This document shows, piece by piece, positions 25,832-35,610 of a stretch of 64,000 nucleotides of DNA. Position numbers and translations under genes: made by a program. The DNA comes from Acidimicrobiia bacterium (GTDB lineage: Bacteria; Actinomycetota; Acidimicrobiia; Acidimicrobiales; Bin134): contig JAJDYE010000040.1 of assembly GCA_022822905.1 (NCBI GenBank), positions 1 to 64,000 of the forward strand, in the 5' to 3' direction. A model generated the notes under the pieces. The model had not been told where the DNA came from. It saw only the letters and a list, made by a program, of their open reading frames with translations, and ran no database searches. Position 1 is the first letter of the stretch. The number at the start of each line of letters is the position of its first letter.

Positions 25832-28447
25832 GTGAATACCAGACCTAGAGCCAATCTGGCACAGAACGGAGGAAACTGGATCTCAAATTGGAGGACTGCG
25901 CTTGCAGCCGTAGTTTTCATGGTTGTTATGATGACCTACTGCGGTTCTAAACTGCCTGAATCGCAGAGTGATGGGATTCCACAAAATACGATTGAAGAGT
26001 CTGCTGCCGAAGTGGTCGCACCTACAGGCTCGCCTAGTTTGCAACCAGTGGAAGAGACACCTGTTTCAATCCCGACTCCGTTGCCACCAAACGCAACATC
26101 AGAGTTCTCTAACGGTTATCTGGTAAGTGCGCAAGATGTTGAATCTGAAGAAGCAATCAGCAAAAGTTCCACATCTGAAAAAAATAGAGAACCGTATGCT
26201 CCTGAAGCTGAATTTTTTGCCTTAGATCCAGAAAGTGAGCTAGAAGAAGAGATACAAGTGGTGGAGCCATGGGAGGATGAAGAGCATTTTCATGTCGGTA
26301 TTCTTACAGAGGATGGGACAATTCGTGTCGAAAGACCATTGATTGAAGATTATAACAACATTCCTGACTCCTACTTTTATGCATTTGACATTGAGGTTCC
26401 GGCTGAACCTCGAGATGAATTGATTGTTGAGTCATTTGACATAAGGGAATGTGTGGCGCGAGGGTTCGTACGCAATCTTTCTGACAAAATGTTTGCAAGA
26501 GATGTTGTTGTCACTCTTGAATCCTTGGATGGTGCTGACAGCGCTACTTGGCAGTGGCCACTAACAGTCATGCCCGGCGAACGTGCTCCTTTTGAGATAG
26601 CTATTGATTGGGTGCCTAGTCGACTTCCGATAGACTCGCCTCACTTTAGGACTAAGAACGAACGTATATCTCCATGGGGATATCAAGAAGTTCGGACTCT
26701 TAGGCGTGAACCTGCAGGCAATGTTCTGGCCAATGTCACTTACAATTTTTCAACCGATGTAGATGTTAGTCGAGCCTTTGGTAATGACTTCAATAGGTCG
26801 GGGACTTTAACGGGAAACCGCCCCTTGTACTTGATGACATTTGATGAACGTCTATACGAGTTTGAGGAGTGGGAGAATTGGTCTCGAGGCCCTGAACATC
26901 ATCTTATAAGTAGAGAGTCATTTGAACAGGCGTATCCAAGTGTGTTGGTGGACAGCGTGGACTTAGATGCCATTGTATCTGAATTCTCCATGCTCCAACA
27001 TTCCGATTTGTACTATATACCTGAACGTGTGTTCCCGCAGCACTACGATGAGAAACTCCACGTTGAAGTAAATAATATTCGAGTTTTTCGGGCTATAACT
27101 GAATCAAATCGCGTATTGGATGTGATAGAATCGATTCCATTTAAAGTGGAATTTGATGAGGATAGTGACGGAACGCGAAGGCGGATCGTTGCACCACAAA
27201 CCTCGTTTATCAATTTCGACTCAGATGGAATCGACCCAACATTTGCGATAAGGACAACGCCGGAGATCTATGCGAAAATAACAGGTATGACTGAGACATC
27301 TGCTTTTTCTCGCCGCACTGGCGTCCAAACGTGGGTTGGTAAAGCAGATTCGATGGAGCCCTTATCGAACCGATTACGGGCAGTTAGCCAGAGTGATACA
27401 AATTTAGAAGAACACAGGGGTTGGTCATCGGGGTCCTGCGACCGGTCTGGTGGTTTGACGAAAGAAGACTATAAAATTATTGGGAGTGCCCGAGCTCACA
27501 CATTTGATGTCCCATTGGGATATTATGGCTTGTTCAATGATTTCCGGTCATATCCAATGCTTGCAGAGTCAATTCTTATTGATCCCTTCACAGTTTCAGC
27601 AGATGATGGATTTGTGCGGGGATTGATTCACAATGTGTCAGATCGGCTGTTCGCCCGCGATGTGGTAGTAAGGATAGTGAGAGCGAACAACGTAGATACT
27701 GAAAACTTTTGGGCGTGGCCATTGACCATCCAACCAGGAGAACGTGCTCCATTTGAAATCTATATTGGTGGTTGGGAAGGGAGTGCTTCTAACTCAGAAT
27801 TTGAATTCAACGTTTCAGCGACCTTGTCGGAGAAGGTTGATATCAGTCGATCGTTCCGCATTGCTCATTTTGCAGTAGGCTCAGTGTATGAAAAGGAAGC
27901 AGACGCTCGCTTAGAGGAGAGTTCGTATTGGTGGGGGGACTATGAAGGATATATTACTGATAGGTATTTCAAAATCTATCAGCATGTCAGTATCGATACC
28001 TTTGTGGCTACCTATGGTGACTTACCTTGTGGGCTACGCCTGGAAGATACCCAGGCGGACGATGTCCATTTGCGACTGAGAACTGAAGAATATTGTTATG
28101 ATTTTGAAACACCCGCTGGCTTTGTAGATCTCTACGCTTACATTGACACTCCTGATTCGCACCCAACCTTGAGTGCTCCCATTGGCTACCAGGCCATTGA
28201 TGATCTTCGAGCCTACGTTGCTATTGTTGACAGAAATGGCGTTGTAAGTGATGTAAAAAGGGCTGTTCTTTTCACAACTGGTTACTCCAGCGCCACCAGA
28301 GTACAAGAGTATGTTGCTGTGGACAGGATTCCTGTCCCCAATCTCTTGCAGCCTGGAGGTGTGCGGTTGCTGTTCACTCGTCCACATTATGAGGACTCGT
28401 GGCTTGAAGAGGGCTATTCCTTTCAGGTGTGGATAGGGGGTGCGTGA
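25832..28447 (+). CDS. Large exported protein with duplicated FxLYD-like domains, AT-rich
   Basis: 871 aa, GTG at 25832, only seven bases after the preceding gene, so the two form a unit. A hydrophobic segment at residues about 23-40 (ALAAVVFMVVMMTYCGSK) could be a lipoprotein or anchor signal. An acidic, Ser/Glu-rich linker follows. Two related domains stand out: FVRNLSDKMFARDVVVTLES with WPLTVMPGERAPFEI, and later FVRGLIHNVSDRLFARDVVV with WPLTIQPGERAPFEIYIGG. The pattern resembles FxLYD-type beta domains of bacterial lipoproteins. GC content is clearly below that of the surrounding genes, a sign of transfer. No enzymatic motif is recognised. Confidence 0.75.
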   Translation: MNTRPRANLAQNGGNWISNWRTALAAVVFMVVMMTYCGSKLPESQSDGIPQNTIEESAAEVVAPTGSPSLQPVEETPVSIPTPLPPNATSEFSNGYLVSAQDVESEEAISKSSTSEKNREPYAPEAEFFALDPESELEEEIQVVEPWEDEEHFHVGILTEDGTIRVERPLIEDYNNIPDSYFYAFDIEVPAEPRDELIVESFDIRECVARGFVRNLSDKMFARDVVVTLESLDGADSATWQWPLTVMPGERAPFEIAIDWVPSRLPIDSPHFRTKNERISPWGYQEVRTLRREPAGNVLANVTYNFSTDVDVSRAFGNDFNRSGTLTGNRPLYLMTFDERLYEFEEWENWSRGPEHHLISRESFEQAYPSVLVDSVDLDAIVSEFSMLQHSDLYYIPERVFPQHYDEKLHVEVNNIRVFRAITESNRVLDVIESIPFKVEFDEDSDGTRRRIVAPQTSFINFDSDGIDPTFAIRTTPEIYAKITGMTETSAFSRRTGVQTWVGKADSMEPLSNRLRAVSQSDTNLEEHRGWSSGSCDRSGGLTKEDYKIIGSARAHTFDVPLGYYGLFNDFRSYPMLAESILIDPFTVSADDGFVRGLIHNVSDRLFARDVVVRIVRANNVDTENFWAWPLTIQPGERAPFEIYIGGWEGSASNSEFEFNVSATLSEKVDISRSFRIAHFAVGSVYEKEADARLEESSYWWGDYEGYITDRYFKIYQHVSIDTFVATYGDLPCGLRLEDTQADDVHLRLRTEEYCYDFETPAGFVDLYAYIDTPDSHPTLSAPIGYQAIDDLRAYVAIVDRNGVVSDVKRAVLFTTGYSSATRVQEYVAVDRIPVPNLLQPGGVRLLFTRPHYEDSWLEEGYSFQVWIGGA

Positions 28448-28532
28448 GTGGAGAGGGTGAGGGTGTGTCGTCGATACGGGTTATCATTGGGTTGAAGAGG
28501 CTCTTGCGGTGGAGTGCTGAGTTCGATAATAA

Positions 28533-28580
28533 TCGGGGGTTTATTCCTTAAGTCAGCGCTGTCGGGCATTTAACCCCCGA
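28533..28580. repeat. Inverted repeat upstream of the pyrimidine-catabolism cluster
   Basis: TCGGGGGTT at 28533-28541 is exactly complementary to AACCCCCGA at 28572-28580, with 30 bases between. It lies in the 165-base gap between the AT-rich pair and the beta-ureidopropionase gene. It could be a terminator for the upstream unit or an operator half-site pair for the downstream operon; no T-tract follows the second arm. Confidence 0.35.
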
Positions 28581-28612
28581 AAGGGCCGCAAAGAGAGCTT
28601 GGGAGGCGCCCC

Positions 28613-29455
28613 ATGTCCGATGTCGTTAGGGCCGCAATCGTGCAGGCCGCGTGGGCTGGTGATCAGGAGTCCATGGTCGAGTTGCACGAGAAGTATGTGA
28701 CTGAGGCCGCGGCGGCGGGAGCCCGGGTGATGTGCTTCCAGGAGCTCTTCTACGGGCCCTACTTCTGCCAGGTGCAGGAGACCGACTACTACAGCTACGC
28801 CGAGGCCATCCCCGACGGGCCCACCACCAAGCGGTTCCAGGAGATCGCCGCCAAGCACGACATGGTGCTGGTGCTGCCGATGTATGAGGAAGAGCAGCCG
28901 GGAATCCTCTACAACACCGCCGCGGTCATCGACGCTGACGGCACCTACCTGGGCAAGTACCGCAAAACCCACATCCCCCAGGTGAAGGGCTTCTGGGAGA
29001 AGTTCTATTTCCGCCCCGGCAACCTCGGCTATCCGGTGTTCGACACCGCAGTGGGAAGAGTCGGGGTGTACATCTGCTACGACCGCCACTTCCCCGAAGG
29101 GTGGCGGGCGCTGGGCCTCAACGGCGCCCAGGTGGTGTTCAACCCCTCGGCCACCAGCCGGGGCCTGTCGGCGTACCTGTGGAAGCTGGAGCAGACGGCT
29201 TCGGCCGCGGCCAACATGTACTTCGTAGGGGCCATCAATCGGGTGGGCATCGAGCCGCTGGGCGACAACGACTTCTACGGCACGTCGTATTTCGCCAACC
29301 CCCGCGGCCAATTCGTCGAGGATCCGGCATCTGACCAGGAGGAGGAGTTGGTGATCCGCGACCTCGACTTCGCCATGATCGACGAGACCCGAGCGCAGTG
29401 GGCCTTCTACCGAGATCGCCGCCCCGACATGTACGGGCCACTCACCGAGGCCTGA
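28613..29455 (+). CDS. Beta-ureidopropionase (nitrilase superfamily)
   Basis: 280 aa. The nitrilase Glu-Lys-Cys triad is present: Glu44 in MCFQELFYGPY, Lys118 in GKYRKTHIPQ and Cys155 in GVYICYDRHFPEGWR. The sequence resembles beta-ureidopropionase/N-carbamoylputrescine amidase. With dihydropyrimidinase, an AGXT2-like aminotransferase and MmsA downstream, beta-ureidopropionase (N-carbamoyl-beta-alanine to beta-alanine, CO2 and ammonia) is the better reading. ATG at 28613 has GGGAGGCG in front of it. It starts the pyrimidine operon. Confidence 0.88.
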   Translation: MSDVVRAAIVQAAWAGDQESMVELHEKYVTEAAAAGARVMCFQELFYGPYFCQVQETDYYSYAEAIPDGPTTKRFQEIAAKHDMVLVLPMYEEEQPGILYNTAAVIDADGTYLGKYRKTHIPQVKGFWEKFYFRPGNLGYPVFDTAVGRVGVYICYDRHFPEGWRALGLNGAQVVFNPSATSRGLSAYLWKLEQTASAAANMYFVGAINRVGIEPLGDNDFYGTSYFANPRGQFVEDPASDQEEELVIRDLDFAMIDETRAQWAFYRDRRPDMYGPLTEA

Positions 29456-29465
29456 GCCCACCGCC

Positions 29466-30764
29466 GTGACCTCCAACGCCGATCTGCACCAGCGCTACCA
29501 GGCTATTCTCCCCTCCTACGTCAAGCCGCTCTACGCCGAGCCCATCAGCATCGAGCGCGGCCAGGGGAGCTATGTGTGGGACGTGGAGGGCAACCGGTAC
29601 CTAGACTTTTTCGGCGGCGTGCTCACCACGATGGTGGGGCACAACAACCCCGCGGTCACCGCAGCCATCCAGGAGCAGGCGTCCAAGGTGCTGCACACCT
29701 CCACGCTGTACCTGTGCGAGCCGATGATCGAACTGGCCGAGGAGATTGCGGCCATCAGCGGCATCCCCGACGCCCGGGTGTTCTTCACCACCTCCGGCAG
29801 CGAGGCCAACGACACCGCCATCTTGCTGGCCACCAGCCACCGAAAGTCCAACGAAGTGCTGGCCATGCGCAACAGCTACCACGGGCGCTCGTTCACCGCG
29901 CAGGCCATAACCTCGCACTCCTCCTGGTCGTCGACCGCGCTCTCGGGCCTCTCGGTAAACTTCGTCCACGGGGCTTATCAGCTGCGCAGCCCCTTCCAGC
30001 ATCTGGACGACGACGAGTTCACCGAAGCCTGCACCGACGATCTTCGCCAAGTCCTCGACATGATGACCACCGGGTCGGCGGCCTGCCTCATCGCCGAGCC
30101 CATCCAGGGCGTCGGCGGGTTCGCCACCCCTCCCGACGGGTTCTTCGGGTCGATGCACAAAGTGCTGGCCAACCGGGGAATCCTGTTCGTGACCGACGAG
30201 GTGCAAACCGGCTGGGGGCGCACCGGCGAGCACTTCTGGGGCTACCAGGCCCACGACATCGTCCCCGACATGCTCACCTTCGCCAAGGGCGTGGGCAACG
30301 GGATCACGCTGGCGGGCATCGTGGCCCGGGCCGAGATCATGGACACCATCAAGGCCCTGAGCTTCTCAACGTTCGGCGGAAACCCGCTGTCGACGGCGGC
30401 GGGGCTGGCCACCTTGAACTACGTGCGGGAAAACGACCTCCAGGGCAACGCCCTGCGCATGGGCAAGCGATTGGCCGATGCGCTTCGGCCAGTGGCCGAG
30501 CAGACGCCGTGGATCGTCGAGCTGCGGGGCAAGGGGCTTATGCAGGCCATAGAGATAGTGGCGCCGGACTCGATCCAGCCCGACGCCGATCGGGCCACCG
30601 AGCTGCTGGAGGGTTGCAAGCGGCGGGGGCTTCTGGTGGGCAAGGGCGGGCTATACGGAAACGCCCTTCGGATCACCCCGATGCTGGATGTGGCCGAGGA
30701 GGAGATCGACCAGGGCGTGACCGCCATTCTCGAGACCATTGAGGAAATCGACAAGCAGGTTTGA
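29466..30764 (+). CDS. Class III aminotransferase, AGXT2-like (beta-alanine/beta-aminoisobutyrate transaminase)
   Basis: 432 aa PLP enzyme. Landmarks are the N-terminal YVWDVEGNRYLDFFGG, GSEANDTAILLA, the aspartate block ILFVTDEVQTGWGRTG and the PLP-binding lysine Lys274 in LTFAKGVGNG. It resembles alanine-glyoxylate aminotransferase 2, which also uses beta-alanine and beta-aminoisobutyrate. In this operon it would convert the beta-amino acids released by beta-ureidopropionase to malonate or methylmalonate semialdehyde. GTG at 29466, ten bases after the preceding stop. Confidence 0.9.
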   Translation: MTSNADLHQRYQAILPSYVKPLYAEPISIERGQGSYVWDVEGNRYLDFFGGVLTTMVGHNNPAVTAAIQEQASKVLHTSTLYLCEPMIELAEEIAAISGIPDARVFFTTSGSEANDTAILLATSHRKSNEVLAMRNSYHGRSFTAQAITSHSSWSSTALSGLSVNFVHGAYQLRSPFQHLDDDEFTEACTDDLRQVLDMMTTGSAACLIAEPIQGVGGFATPPDGFFGSMHKVLANRGILFVTDEVQTGWGRTGEHFWGYQAHDIVPDMLTFAKGVGNGITLAGIVARAEIMDTIKALSFSTFGGNPLSTAAGLATLNYVRENDLQGNALRMGKRLADALRPVAEQTPWIVELRGKGLMQAIEIVAPDSIQPDADRATELLEGCKRRGLLVGKGGLYGNALRITPMLDVAEEEIDQGVTAILETIEEIDKQV

Positions 30765-30767
30765 AGC

Positions 30768-30794
30768 ATGACCACTCTCATCGAGGACGAATAG
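30768..30794 (+). other. Eight-codon mini-ORF before dihydropyrimidinase
   Basis: ATG at 30768 encodes MTTLIEDE and a TAG, 12 bases before the real dihydropyrimidinase start, whose product begins MTILIKNG. The similar first five codons suggest a duplicated start region or a translational-coupling ORF. Expression is unproven. Confidence 0.25.
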
Positions 30795-30806
30795 GGGGCA
30801 GAAAAC

Positions 30807-32216
30807 ATGACCATTTTGATCAAGAACGGCACAGTGGTGAGCTCGACCGGGGCTGATCCGGCCGAAGTCCTGATCGATGGCGAGGTGATCGTCGCCGTGC
30901 TGCAACCAGGATCCGAGCTGGCCCTGTCAGCCGAGAACGGGGCCGATCGGGTGATCGACGCCACCGGCAAGCTGGTCGTTCCCGGCGGGGTAGACGTACA
31001 CACCCACATGGAGCTGCCCTTCGGCGGCACCATCGCGTCCGACGATTTCGAGACCGGCACCCGGGCCGCCGCCTGGGGCGGCACCACCACCATCGTGGAT
31101 TTCGCCACCCAGAGCTATGGGCTCGACGTGCGCGAGTGCTTCGACGCCCGCATGGAGCAGGCCGAGGGGCGGTGCGCAATCGACTACGGCTTCCACATGA
31201 TCATCGGCGACGTCACCGACGCCGCCCTCAAAGAGATGGACCTGCTGGTGAACGAGGGGGTCACCAGCTTCAAGCTGTTCATGGCCTACCCCGGCGTCTT
31301 CTACAGCGACGACGGTCAGATCCTGCGGGCCATGCAGCAGTGCGCCGACAACGGCGGGCTCATGATGATGCACGCCGAGAACGGCATCGCCATCGACGTG
31401 CTGGCTGAGCAGGCCTACGAGCGGGGCGAGACCGACCCGGTGAACCACGGGTACGTGCGCCGGGCAGAGTTCGAGTCGGAGGCCACCCATCGGGCCATCC
31501 AGCTGGCCAAGGTGGGCGCCGCCCCCCTCTACATCGTGCACCTGTCGGCCAAGCAGGCGCTGGAGCAGGTGGCCATCGCCCGCAACAACGGCGCCAACGT
31601 ATTCGCCGAGACCTGTCCCCAGTACCTGTACTTCAGCCTCGAAGAACACCTCGACCAAGGTTGGGACGGCGCGGCCTATGTGTGCTCAACCCCGATCCGC
31701 TCCCACCACGACCACCACCAAGACGAGCTGTGGAAAGGGCTGCGCACCAACGACCTTGCCGTGGTGTCCACCGACCACTGCCCGTTCTGCATGAAGGAGC
31801 AGAAGGAGCTGGGTGTCGGCGACTTCCGGGCCATACCCAACGGCCTGGGCACCGTCGAGCACCGGATGGACCTGATCTATCAGGGGGTGGCCACCGGGGA
31901 GATCACCCTGCCCCGCTGGGTGGAGCTGTGCTCCACCACCCCGGCCCGCATGATGGGCCTCTACCCCCGCAAAGGCATCATCCAGCCCGGGTCCGATGCC
32001 GACGTGGTGATCTACGACCCTCAGGCAACCTGGACCATCAGCGTGGAGAACCACCACATGAACATCGACCACTCGGCCTACGAGGGGATCGAGGTCAGCG
32101 GCCACGTCGACACCGTCTTGTCGAGGGGCCGGGTCATCATCGACGACAACCAGTACCTGGGCTCCAAGGGCGACGGGCAATATCTGCGCCGCGGCCTCAG
32201 CTCCTACCTGATTTAG
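30807..32216 (+). CDS. hydA: Dihydropyrimidinase/hydantoinase
   Basis: 469 aa cyclic amidohydrolase. Metal ligands are His65 and His67 in GGVDVHTHMELPFGG; the carboxylated lysine is Lys156 in GVTSFKLFMAYPG. The later blocks HAENGIAIDVLAEQ and STDHCPF are typical of dihydropyrimidinase. It opens dihydrouracil or dihydrothymine to the N-carbamoyl beta-amino acid that the first gene of the operon hydrolyses. ATG at 30807 is preceded by GGGGGCAG. Length is normal. Confidence 0.93.
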   Translation: MTILIKNGTVVSSTGADPAEVLIDGEVIVAVLQPGSELALSAENGADRVIDATGKLVVPGGVDVHTHMELPFGGTIASDDFETGTRAAAWGGTTTIVDFATQSYGLDVRECFDARMEQAEGRCAIDYGFHMIIGDVTDAALKEMDLLVNEGVTSFKLFMAYPGVFYSDDGQILRAMQQCADNGGLMMMHAENGIAIDVLAEQAYERGETDPVNHGYVRRAEFESEATHRAIQLAKVGAAPLYIVHLSAKQALEQVAIARNNGANVFAETCPQYLYFSLEEHLDQGWDGAAYVCSTPIRSHHDHHQDELWKGLRTNDLAVVSTDHCPFCMKEQKELGVGDFRAIPNGLGTVEHRMDLIYQGVATGEITLPRWVELCSTTPARMMGLYPRKGIIQPGSDADVVIYDPQATWTISVENHHMNIDHSAYEGIEVSGHVDTVLSRGRVIIDDNQYLGSKGDGQYLRRGLSSYLI

Positions 32217-32238
32217 AACCTGGATTAACGGAGGGGGA

Positions 32239-33726
<1,488 letters not shown>

Positions 33727-33789
33727 CAGACCACCGTTTGGCCAGGTGCTTTCGACTTGCGCCGGGCGTTGAACGCGAATGGTTCTTGT

Positions 33790-33848
33790 TGGTTGTGGTT
33801 ACGATGTGGTTACATATTTTCCAAGACAGGGTAACGGTGGAGGCATCT
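33790..33848 (+). promoter_or_regulatory. Promoter/operator of the mazEF-like pair with direct repeats
   Basis: TGTGGTTAC occurs twice, at 33794-33802 and 33805-33813, one helical turn apart. The second copy runs into TACATA (33811-33816), a reasonable -10 element, with a TTGGTT-like -35 region 17-18 bases upstream. Antitoxins of this class bind repeats over their own promoter, so this is a likely autoregulatory site. Confidence 0.35.
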
Positions 33849-34118
33849 GTGGACGCGACAATCGTAAGGGTCGGGAACTCCCGAGGCATTCGGATACCTA
33901 AGCCCCTCATTGAGGAAGCCGGGCTCGGGGAGCGGGTGGTGCTTAGGGTCGTCGAGGGCGGTCTTTTGATCGAACCGCGGGAAGAGGTGAGGCCAGGTTG
34001 GGCGGACGCCGCACGCCAAGGTCGGGAGCATAGCGAAGCCGGCAGCGAAGATAGGTGGCCACAGACTCGCTTCGACTCTTCTGAGTGGGAATGGGTGCCC
34101 GGCCAAGGCGATGGCTGA
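33849..34118 (+). CDS. MazE/AbrB-like antitoxin
   Basis: 89 aa. A SpoVT/AbrB swapped-hairpin DNA-binding domain occupies the first 50 residues (ATIVRVGNSRGIRIPKPLIE, then RVVLRVVEGGLLIEPR). The acidic, Trp-containing C-terminus (RFDSSEWEWVPGQGDG) is the expected flexible toxin-neutralising tail. GTG at 33849 is chosen because GGAGG lies six bases upstream; the frame is open further upstream across the promoter. Its stop overlaps the start of the toxin gene by one base (TGATG). Confidence 0.85.
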   Translation: MDATIVRVGNSRGIRIPKPLIEEAGLGERVVLRVVEGGLLIEPREEVRPGWADAARQGREHSEAGSEDRWPQTRFDSSEWEWVPGQGDG

Positions 34119-34441
34119 TGTTCCCGAAGCGCGGCGACGTCTACCTGTGCGAACTGGATCCCGCAATCGGCTCTGAGATCCGCAAAACTCGGCCCGCGCT
34201 GGTGGTGTCTCCCGACGAACTGAACGAGCACTGGAGCACATGCCTGATTGCCCCGATGACAACCGGCGGCCATCCTTACCCATTTCGGGTCGCCTGCAAG
34301 TTCCGCAACACCAGAGGCCATGTCGTGGTGGACCAGATCAGGGCGGTGGACTCGGCCCGTTTGGTGCGGAGGCTGGGCAGCCTCTCACCGTCTTCGATGT
34401 CGCAGGTGCTGGCGGTGGCCCGCGAGATGTTCGCAGACTGA
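34118..34441 (+). CDS. MazF/PemK family toxin (endoribonuclease)
   Basis: 107 aa. The N-terminus FPKRGDVYLCELDPAIGSEIRKTRPALVVSPD contains the PemK/MazF landmarks GDVY...LDP..G.E..KTRPALVV, and CLIAPMTT plus HVVVDQIRAVDSARLV complete the fold. MazF toxins cut mRNA at short sequence motifs. ATG at 34118 overlaps the antitoxin stop, so expression is coupled. The pair is inserted between the pyrimidine enzymes and their presumed transporter. Confidence 0.9.
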   Translation: MFPKRGDVYLCELDPAIGSEIRKTRPALVVSPDELNEHWSTCLIAPMTTGGHPYPFRVACKFRNTRGHVVVDQIRAVDSARLVRRLGSLSPSSMSQVLAVAREMFAD

Positions 34442-34596
34442 CCCTTGCTCCCCTTGCCGCTAAGGGCCTCTGACCGCTGCCTCCATATTTCGTCGACACA
34501 AGCATCAGGCAGGCATCTGGTACGCAGCCGCTGCTGTGGGTTCCCCTGCTAGATTCGCTCCGATCAGGCTGATGATCGCCAGCGGAGGGTGAGGGA

Positions 34597-35598
34597 ATGG
34601 ATTTCGGCGTTGTCCTGCAAACTGATCCACCGGCATGGAGGGTGGTGGAGTTGGCCAAGCGGGCGGAGACGCGGGGCTTCAACTATGGGTGGACGTTTGA
34701 CAGCCATGTGCTGTGGCAAGAGCCCTTTGTGATCTACAGCCAGATGCTCTCGGCCACCGACAGCATGATCGTCGGGCCGATGGTCACGAACCCCGGCACC
34801 CGGGATTGGACGGTTACCGCGTCGCTCTTCGCCACCCTGAACGACATGTTCGGCAACCGCACCGTGTGCGGCATCGGCCGGGGTGATTCCGCCATGCGGG
34901 TGATTGGCCGCAAGCCTTGCAGCCTGGCCACTTTGAGCGAGTCTATGAGGGTGATCAAGGACCTGGCTGAGGGCCGGGAGACTGCCTACAACGGCACTCA
35001 GCAGCACTTCCCGTGGGCAGGGGAGTCCGTTCTCAAGATGCTGATGGCGGCCTATGGTCCCAAGGCGCTGCACCTGTGCGGAAGCGAGACCGACGGGTTT
35101 ATTCTCCAGCTAGCCGATCCGGCGATCGCCGAGTGGACCATCTCCGCCGTTCGGCGGGCCGCGGAGGAGGCAGGCCGCGATCCCGACAGCCTGTACATCT
35201 GCGTGGCCGCGCCCGCTTATGTGGGCACCAACATCGAGCACCAGCGAGAGCAATGCCGATGGTTCGGCGGCATGGTGGGGAACCACGTGGCCGACCTGGT
35301 GTCTCGCTACGGCGATCAGGGGGCGGGCGTGCCCCAAGCGCTCACCGACTACATCGCCGGCCGGGAGGGCTACGACTACAGCGGGCACGGCAAAGCGGGC
35401 CACGAACACACCGACTTCGTTCCCGACGAGATCATCGACCGCTTTTGCATTCTCGGCGACGAGGACGCCCACCTGGCCCGGCTGCGCGAGTTGGAAGCGC
35501 TAGGCGTGGATCAGTTCGCCATCTATCTCATGCACGACCAAAAGGACGAGACCCTCAACGCCTACGGCCAGCGGATCATCCCGGCGATGGGCGGCTAA
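34597..35598 (+). CDS. LLM-class flavin/F420-dependent oxidoreductase
   Basis: 333 aa luciferase-like TIM barrel. MDFGVVLQTDPPAWRVVELAKRAE and FNYGWTFDSHVLWQEPFVIY are typical of an actinobacterial LLM subfamily that I recall (not searched) as the TIGR03842 F420-type group, often found with dihydropyrimidinase genes. GIGRGDSAMRVIGRKP is the cofactor-phosphate region. The reaction is unknown; position suggests a step in pyrimidine or related N-heterocycle catabolism. ATG at 34597 follows GGAGGGTGAGG. The 155 bases upstream show no other gene. Confidence 0.85.
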   Translation: MDFGVVLQTDPPAWRVVELAKRAETRGFNYGWTFDSHVLWQEPFVIYSQMLSATDSMIVGPMVTNPGTRDWTVTASLFATLNDMFGNRTVCGIGRGDSAMRVIGRKPCSLATLSESMRVIKDLAEGRETAYNGTQQHFPWAGESVLKMLMAAYGPKALHLCGSETDGFILQLADPAIAEWTISAVRRAAEEAGRDPDSLYICVAAPAYVGTNIEHQREQCRWFGGMVGNHVADLVSRYGDQGAGVPQALTDYIAGREGYDYSGHGKAGHEHTDFVPDEIIDRFCILGDEDAHLARLRELEALGVDQFAIYLMHDQKDETLNAYGQRIIPAMGG

Positions 35599-35610
35599 GG
35601 GCGAACGAGC

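Noticed and set aside
34597..35598. RutA-type pyrimidine monooxygenase
   Set aside because: It is an LLM protein near pyrimidine genes, but the N-terminal blocks fit the F420-type subfamily and the other Rut genes (RutB-F) are absent.
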